Positions 21,768-26,310 of a stretch of DNA of 26,310 nucleotides are shown here, one piece after another. Numbering within the stretch: the stretch's first letter is position 1; each line of letters opens with the position of its first letter. This DNA comes from CAIWMF01 sp964402065 (GTDB taxonomy: Bacteria; Verrucomicrobiota; Verrucomicrobiia; Chthoniobacterales; UBA6821). The position numbers and the translations under genes were made by a program. Under the pieces are notes generated by a model. The model made no database searches. It was not told the DNA's origin and worked only from the letters and a program-made list of their open reading frames with translations. The stretch spans positions 1 through 26,310 of the forward strand of contig CAYOAN010000008.1 in the NCBI GenBank assembly GCA_964402065.1, read 5' to 3'.

Positions 21768-24700
21768 ATGGCGACTCGAAGCAGCAAAAATGAGAGTGGT
21801 TGTTATTCTTGTTTGATGCTTCAGTTGCAACGTCGGTTTCAAAATAAAAAAAATTATTTTTTTCTTTTTTATGAGAGAAAAAGAATTAAGTGCCTTCTTT
21901 GCCTTTTTTTCTTAGGGCTTCTTATTCATGCCCAGGCACAAAATGATACTAACATTACTGGAAATGTTACCAATGTTGGAACAAATAGTTACTTAAATGC
22001 TTACGTTGGCTCTAACTCCAGCGGCAATACTTTTAATGTACTTAGTTCTACATCGATCGTAAGCGTAAATCCTAATTTGTTGATTGGCTTTGGCCCTAAT
22101 ACTGCAGCTAATAGTAATAGTCTCATTGTTTCCAATGGAGGAATTATCTCTGCGGTTAACGGATTTGTTGGTGAAAATAATGCAAGCAATAATAGTGCGT
22201 TAATTACAGGTTCTGGTTCCTTATGGAGTAACTCAGGAACTCTTCTTATTGGAGATTCCGCCTCTGTGGGAAATATGATCACTGTATCAGCAGGAGGTAA
22301 CCTTACTAGCTCGAATGCATTGATAGGAACTAACACGACAGCCTCAAATAACACTGTTTTAGTAACTGGCTCAGGTTCTCAATGGAGTAATGGAACAAGT
22401 TTAAATGTTGGCGGGTTAGGTTCAGCAAACAATCTTACCATTTCTAATTCAGGTGGAGTGTTCAGTCAGACCACAACTGTCGGAGATGCTAGCAACACAG
22501 CAGTTGGTACTATTTTGATTACTGGAACCAATTCTCTTTTAAGTAACAGTGGAAGCATGATCATCGGTAACAAAGGTAATGGAACTGTTACACTAACAGA
22601 AGGATCCACTCTGGCTGCTAATGGCATTACAATGGGCTCGAATGCTGGATCAGTAGCAACATTAAATATTGGCACAGCGAATGGTGATAGTGGAAATATT
22701 GTGGGAGATATTGCTTTTGGGAATGGTACTAATAATACAGTTAACTTCTATGCAAATAGTGGTTCTTTTACAAATCGGTTAATAGGGGGGACGAATGTAA
22801 CGGTTAATATTGCTAGTGGTGGTACTTTTTCTTTAAGCAGTTCAAATAACTACGTTGGTCAAACCAAAACTGTAGGTAATGCTGCATTAACGCTTTCTAA
22901 TGCAAATGCTCTTGGTAATACCAATAACAGCTTAACTGTGAGCACTACTGGAAATCAGGCTACGGTAAACCTTGGAGGATTCACGGTTTCTCAAGGATCT
23001 GTAACCTTAAATCCAGGTGCAATAATAACAAATGGGACATTAAAAATTTCAGGTAATGTAAATGCTCAAAGTAAAATCGACTCTGCTAATAACTATGTGA
23101 GAGTAGGCGCTGCGATAACTGGTAGCGGATCATTAACTAGTGGTGGTTATGCTGGAAATACTGGTTATACTATTCTTAGTTCGAGCAATAGTTACACAGG
23201 AGGGACGACAATTAGTGGTTCTTCTGGTACTACACTTTTACTAACCAATAATGCTACGCTGGGAGCAATAACTAATACGACAACCGTTATTGGTGGCACT
23301 CTTGATTTAGGAGGATCAACACAAGTTCAAAATCAAGTTCGTATTAACGCGGGTGTTGTGACCAATGGAACATTGAGCAATACTATTCTTAATGGATTTG
23401 CAGGTGTTGGAGCAGCAAGCTATGCAACTTTAGTAGGAACCTCCTCTGTTATTAACAGTGGTGCTAATATGACTCTTTACGCTTCCAATAACTATACCGG
23501 AGGTACAGCTGTTAGCGGAGGAACGTTAAGCTTATCGGGCAGCGGCACATTAGGAAATATCACTAATGCCACAACGCTTAGCGGTAGTGGCATTCTTAAT
23601 CTGGGTACGACAACGCAGCGACAAGGAAGTGTAACAATGAGTGGAGGTACTGTTACAAATGGTATCTTCACCAATACTCCGATCATTGGAAGCTCTGGAA
23701 ATAATATAACTGCTGTAACTTTAGCTGGTAGTACCGGGACAGTGATTAACATTGGAGGGACCAACACGCTCACCCTTTCTAATAGCTATAGTGGCGGGAC
23801 GTATGTTTTAGGAGGTAGAGTAGTTTCCTCTAATAATTACGCTCTCGGAAGTAGTAGCGCTAGTACCTATCTCTCTAACGGAACATTAAACATCGCCTCT
23901 TCAGTAACCAATACTCAAGCTGGAATATATCTAACTAACTCCACTATCTCTGGTGGTACGCTGAATCTCACTGGATCTATTTTTGGAAATACGGGGACTA
24001 ACCTTATTTCAACAGTACTTACTGGCGGTGGTAATGTTATTAATAACGGAGGAACTACTACTCTTACTGCTTCTAATAGTCACACTGGAGGAACAACAAT
24101 TAATGGAGGAACATTAGTTTCTTCCAATATCTACGGATTAGGAGGGACCAATAATACTACCACAATTAGTGGCAACGGTATTCTCGATTTGGGAGGTTTG
24201 AACCAACAACAAGCAGTAGTCAATCTCCTCAATAGAGGAACAGTTCAAAATGGTTTTTTAACAAACACAGCTCTTATCGGAACTGCAGGAAGTAATACAG
24301 TAACAGCACGCCTTGTTGGCGGATCTTCTGTAATAACTAGTGGAGGGACAAATATATTAACAGGATCCAACAGCTATACAGCGGGTACAACAGTTAGTGG
24401 AGGAATGTTGGTTTCTTCAAATGCTAATGGACTTGGTTTTACTAATGGGACAACCTCCATCTCAAATGGAGCTACTCTTCATTTGGGAGGATTAACGCAA
24501 CAGCAAGGAACGGTAAATATGAACGGAGGAACCCTTCAAAATGGGTTCCTAACTAATACTGCACTAGTTGGAGCTTCAGGGAATAATACAACTACAGCAA
24601 ATATTGTAGGAGGATCATCTGTAGTAAATAATGGAGGGACAAATATACTTGCTGGAACAAGTAATACTTATGTAAATGGCACTACTGTCAACGGTGGAAT

Positions 24701-26310
24701 GTTGACCGTTACTGGCTCTCAAGGCTTGGGCAATGTTGGCAATAGCTTAACCATCAATAGTAATGCAGTTTTAAATTTAGGAGGAACTAGTCAAACTCAA
24801 GGAGATGTTACACTCAATGGGTCTACCATTACTAATGGAACTTTGCGTAGCTCAACGACTGTTCTCGCTGCAGGAGGAAGTAATAATGTCTACGCTGTTT
24901 TGTCTGGTAGTGCTTCTTTTTTAAATAATTCTTCTGTTGGTGATGTCACAACTTTTTATAATACGAACAACTATACTGGAGGAACGTCTCTTCAACAGGG
25001 TGGAAAACTACTATTAGGAGTAAATGGAACGTTGGGATCGACCAGTGGAAGCATAGAAATCAATGATGGCTCCACTCTTGATTTAGGAGGAACAACTCAG
25101 ATCCAAAATGGAGGAGTTAATTTTAATGGTGGAACAGTAACAAATGGTCTGTTGTCCAGTTCAGGTAACTTTACTTCTTATGGTGGCAATAGTTATGCGA
25201 CAAATTATATTTATGCTTCGTTGGCAGGTAGTGGAGCTTTTCAGTATAATGGCGACACAGCTCCTACCAATGTTGTAACAATTTTTTATTCTAATAATAG
25301 TTATACTGGCGGGACAATGGTAGACCAAGGGACCTTGGTTACAACAAATACAGGAACATTAGGAAGTAGCAGTGGCTCAACTACAGTGACTAATGGGGGA
25401 ATTCTTGATTTAGGAGGCACTGTGCAGGCTCAAGGTGGAGGAGTGCTATTGGGAGGGAGCGTTATCCAAAACGGCAAGCTAAGTAATACTCCTATTATTG
25501 GAACAGGAGGAACCAATGTTCTTGCAGCCTCTATTTTAGGTAGTTCTAGTTTAGAAAATGACGCTGGAACCACTGTATTAACACAGTCAAATAGCTACAA
25601 GGGTGGAACAATTATAGCGGGTGGGCTCTTAATTTCTTCGAATGCATCTGGACTTGGAGCAAACACAAATACAACTATTATTAGCGGAGGTGGTGTTTTA
25701 GATTTAGCAGGAACAAACCAAACACAAGGACTAATTTCTTTAAATGGTGGTACGCTCCAAGGCGGTACATTAACAAACACCCCAATTGTTGCTTCGAGTG
25801 GAGTAAACTTAACAGCAGTATCTCTTACAGGAAATGGATCTGTTACAAATAATGCTGGAACAAACACACTGACAGCCCTCAATAGCTATACCGGAGGGAC
25901 ATTTGTTAACGGAGGGGTTCTACAAGTAAGTGGTAGCGGTAGCCTTGGTGCAACAACCAATGTCCTAGCACTCAGCAACACTGGAACAGTAAACTTGGGT
26001 GGCACGACACAGAGCGTTGCAGCCTTGACGATGGATGGAGGAAACTTAACCAATGGCGCTCTCAACGCAAGCAGCGTCACCCTCCGTTCCGGAAGCAACT
26101 TGATTAACGGGATGATGAGCAACACGAGTGGCTTCAGCATTACTGGAGGAACGAACGTGATCCTAGGCACGAACAACAACGGGGCTAATACTTACGCTAT
26201 CAGCGGAGGGGTGAATAATATCAGCGCCGCTCTCAATGGCAGCGGAGGCTTCATAGCAAGTGGAGGCACCACAACACTCTCAACAAGCAATGGATACAGC
26301 GGAGAAAATA
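21768..26310 (+). CDS. Giant type V autotransporter-like adhesin, 3' end outside window
   Basis: One frame is open without a stop from 21720 to the right edge; from ATG 21768 it gives at least 1514 residues. A second possible start is ATG 21816. Residues 1-57 form an extended signal peptide: a basic N-region (QLQRRFQNKKN, YERKRIK), then hydrophobic CLLCLFFLGLLI, with predicted cleavage after AQA. Residues of about 95-285 carry motifs of the T5SS/PEP-CTERM-associated repeat type (VTGSGSQWSN, LLIGDSASVGN). From about residue 470 onward come autotransporter-associated beta-strand repeats (NSYTGGTTVNGGTL, ILDLGGTTQ), predicting a long right-handed beta-helix passenger. The beta-barrel that would place it in the outer membrane must lie beyond the window. 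The sequence is very rich in Gly, Thr, Ser and Asn, with few charged residues. No ribosome-binding site is visible. An adhesion role is inference. Confidence 0.88.
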   Translation, partial: MATRSSKNESGCYSCLMLQLQRRFQNKKNYFFLFYERKRIKCLLCLFFLGLLIHAQAQNDTNITGNVTNVGTNSYLNAYVGSNSSGNTFNVLSSTSIVSVNPNLLIGFGPNTAANSNSLIVSNGGIISAVNGFVGENNASNNSALITGSGSLWSNSGTLLIGDSASVGNMITVSAGGNLTSSNALIGTNTTASNNTVLVTGSGSQWSNGTSLNVGGLGSANNLTISNSGGVFSQTTTVGDASNTAVGTILITGTNSLLSNSGSMIIGNKGNGTVTLTEGSTLAANGITMGSNAGSVATLNIGTANGDSGNIVGDIAFGNGTNNTVNFYANSGSFTNRLIGGTNVTVNIASGGTFSLSSSNNYVGQTKTVGNAALTLSNANALGNTNNSLTVSTTGNQATVNLGGFTVSQGSVTLNPGAIITNGTLKISGNVNAQSKIDSANNYVRVGAAITGSGSLTSGGYAGNTGYTILSSSNSYTGGTTISGSSGTTLLLTNNATLGAITNTTTVIGGTLDLGGSTQVQNQVRINAGVVTNGTLSNTILNGFAGVGAASYATLVGTSSVINSGANMTLYASNNYTGGTAVSGGTLSLSGSGTLGNITNATTLSGSGILNLGTTTQRQGSVTMSGGTVTNGIFTNTPIIGSSGNNITAVTLAGSTGTVINIGGTNTLTLSNSYSGGTYVLGGRVVSSNNYALGSSSASTYLSNGTLNIASSVTNTQAGIYLTNSTISGGTLNLTGSIFGNTGTNLISTVLTGGGNVINNGGTTTLTASNSHTGGTTINGGTLVSSNIYGLGGTNNTTTISGNGILDLGGLNQQQAVVNLLNRGTVQNGFLTNTALIGTAGSNTVTARLVGGSSVITSGGTNILTGSNSYTAGTTVSGGMLVSSNANGLGFTNGTTSISNGATLHLGGLTQQQGTVNMNGGTLQNGFLTNTALVGASGNNTTTANIVGGSSVVNNGGTNILAGTSNTYVNGTTVNGGMLTVTGSQGLGNVGNSLTINSNAVLNLGGTSQTQGDVTLNGSTITNGTLRSSTTVLAAGGSNNVYAVLSGSASFLNNSSVGDVTTFYNTNNYTGGTSLQQGGKLLLGVNGTLGSTSGSIEINDGSTLDLGGTTQIQNGGVNFNGGTVTNGLLSSSGNFTSYGGNSYATNYIYASLAGSGAFQYNGDTAPTNVVTIFYSNNSYTGGTMVDQGTLVTTNTGTLGSSSGSTTVTNGGILDLGGTVQAQGGGVLLGGSVIQNGKLSNTPIIGTGGTNVLAASILGSSSLENDAGTTVLTQSNSYKGGTIIAGGLLISSNASGLGANTNTTIISGGGVLDLAGTNQTQGLISLNGGTLQGGTLTNTPIVASSGVNLTAVSLTGNGSVTNNAGTNTLTALNSYTGGTFVNGGVLQVSGSGSLGATTNVLALSNTGTVNLGGTTQSVAALTMDGGNLTNGALNASSVTLRSGSNLINGMMSNTSGFSITGGTNVILGTNNNGANTYAISGGVNNISAALNGSGGFIASGGTTTLSTSNGYSGEN
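23184..26310 (+). repeat. Tandem ~98-residue repeats in the autotransporter passenger
   Basis: The NSYTGGT-type motif recurs near 23184, 23489, 23782, 24075, 24369, 24664, 24967, 25296, 25590, 25883 and (partial) 26290. Six of the intervals are 293-295 bp and four are longer (303-407 bp). Each unit runs NSYTGGTTVxGGTLVSSN, then a GLG turn, ILDLGGTTQ, LNGGTVTNG, LTNTxIIG and a VINNGGTNTL segment. Confidence 0.85.

Noticed and set aside
22001..26179. Minus-strand open frames of 69-117 codons within the autotransporter
   Set aside because: The plus strand has one uninterrupted frame of more than 1500 codons with signal peptide and repeat motifs; the antisense frames are Pro/Val/Leu-rich shadows of Gly/Thr/Asn codons.

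Overview
This 26.3-kb, AT-rich window looks like chromosomal DNA of a Gram-negative, probably host-associated bacterium. My best guess is the PVC superphylum (Verrucomicrobiota, or less likely a Chlamydia-like lineage). The reasons are indirect: an LPS-export permease (LptF/G type), a type V autotransporter rich in beta-strand repeats, the actinobacterial-type glycogen synthase next to obgE, a transporter fused to a hotdog thioesterase, and a secreted-looking alpha-helical repeat protein with a eukaryote-like C-terminus. There is no rRNA in the window, so the phylum is an inference.

Layout. Positions 1-3012 hold the 3' part of a large alpha-helical repeat protein. It ends in a lysine-rich tail and the residues CTIS, a candidate CaaX prenylation box. 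Positions 3025-3318 are a small inverted-repeat element (family A) with a second one (family B) nested inside it. From 3589 to 4735, on the minus strand, lie a hypoxanthine phosphoribosyltransferase gene and a small exported protein gene, divergent from ruvA (4783-5388). A secreted subtilisin-like protease follows (5465-7054); its stop codon is the first three bases of a second family A element. Then come an ATP-grasp-like protein of unknown role (7427-8743), a family B element, a minus-strand polytopic membrane protein fused to a hotdog thioesterase (9073-10941), and a third family A copy. lptF/G (11284-12384) runs tail-to-tail into a GH64-like beta-1,3-glucanase gene, with 85 bp of overlap.

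The central block (13778-18000) is housekeeping: a monothiol glutaredoxin downstream of rpsA in one minus-strand operon closed by a clear terminator, then rlmN, a family B element and fabG. A tight operon sixA-glgA-obgE (18219-21033) follows, with a 4-bp overlap between the first two genes and a 2-bp gap before the third. A 734-bp non-coding stretch with homopolymer tracts and a possible -10 box leads to a giant autotransporter gene that is open through the right edge (21768 to beyond 26310). It has an extended signal peptide, T5SS/PEP-CTERM-type repeats, and about ten very regular units of roughly 98 residues.

How it fits together. The core genes serve recombination (ruvA), purine salvage (hpt), translation (rpsA, rlmN, obgE), lipid synthesis (fabG), outer-membrane assembly (lptF/G) and glycogen metabolism (glgA, sixA). 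Set among them are surface or secreted proteins (repeat effector, subtilase, glucanase, autotransporter) that suggest contact with eukaryotic cells. Two families of small, non-coding, TA-flanked inverted-repeat elements occupy several of the intergenic gaps. Most genes lack an obvious Shine-Dalgarno sequence. The most exciting lead is the repeat protein with a candidate CaaX box. The nested MITE-like elements and the transporter-thioesterase fusion come next.
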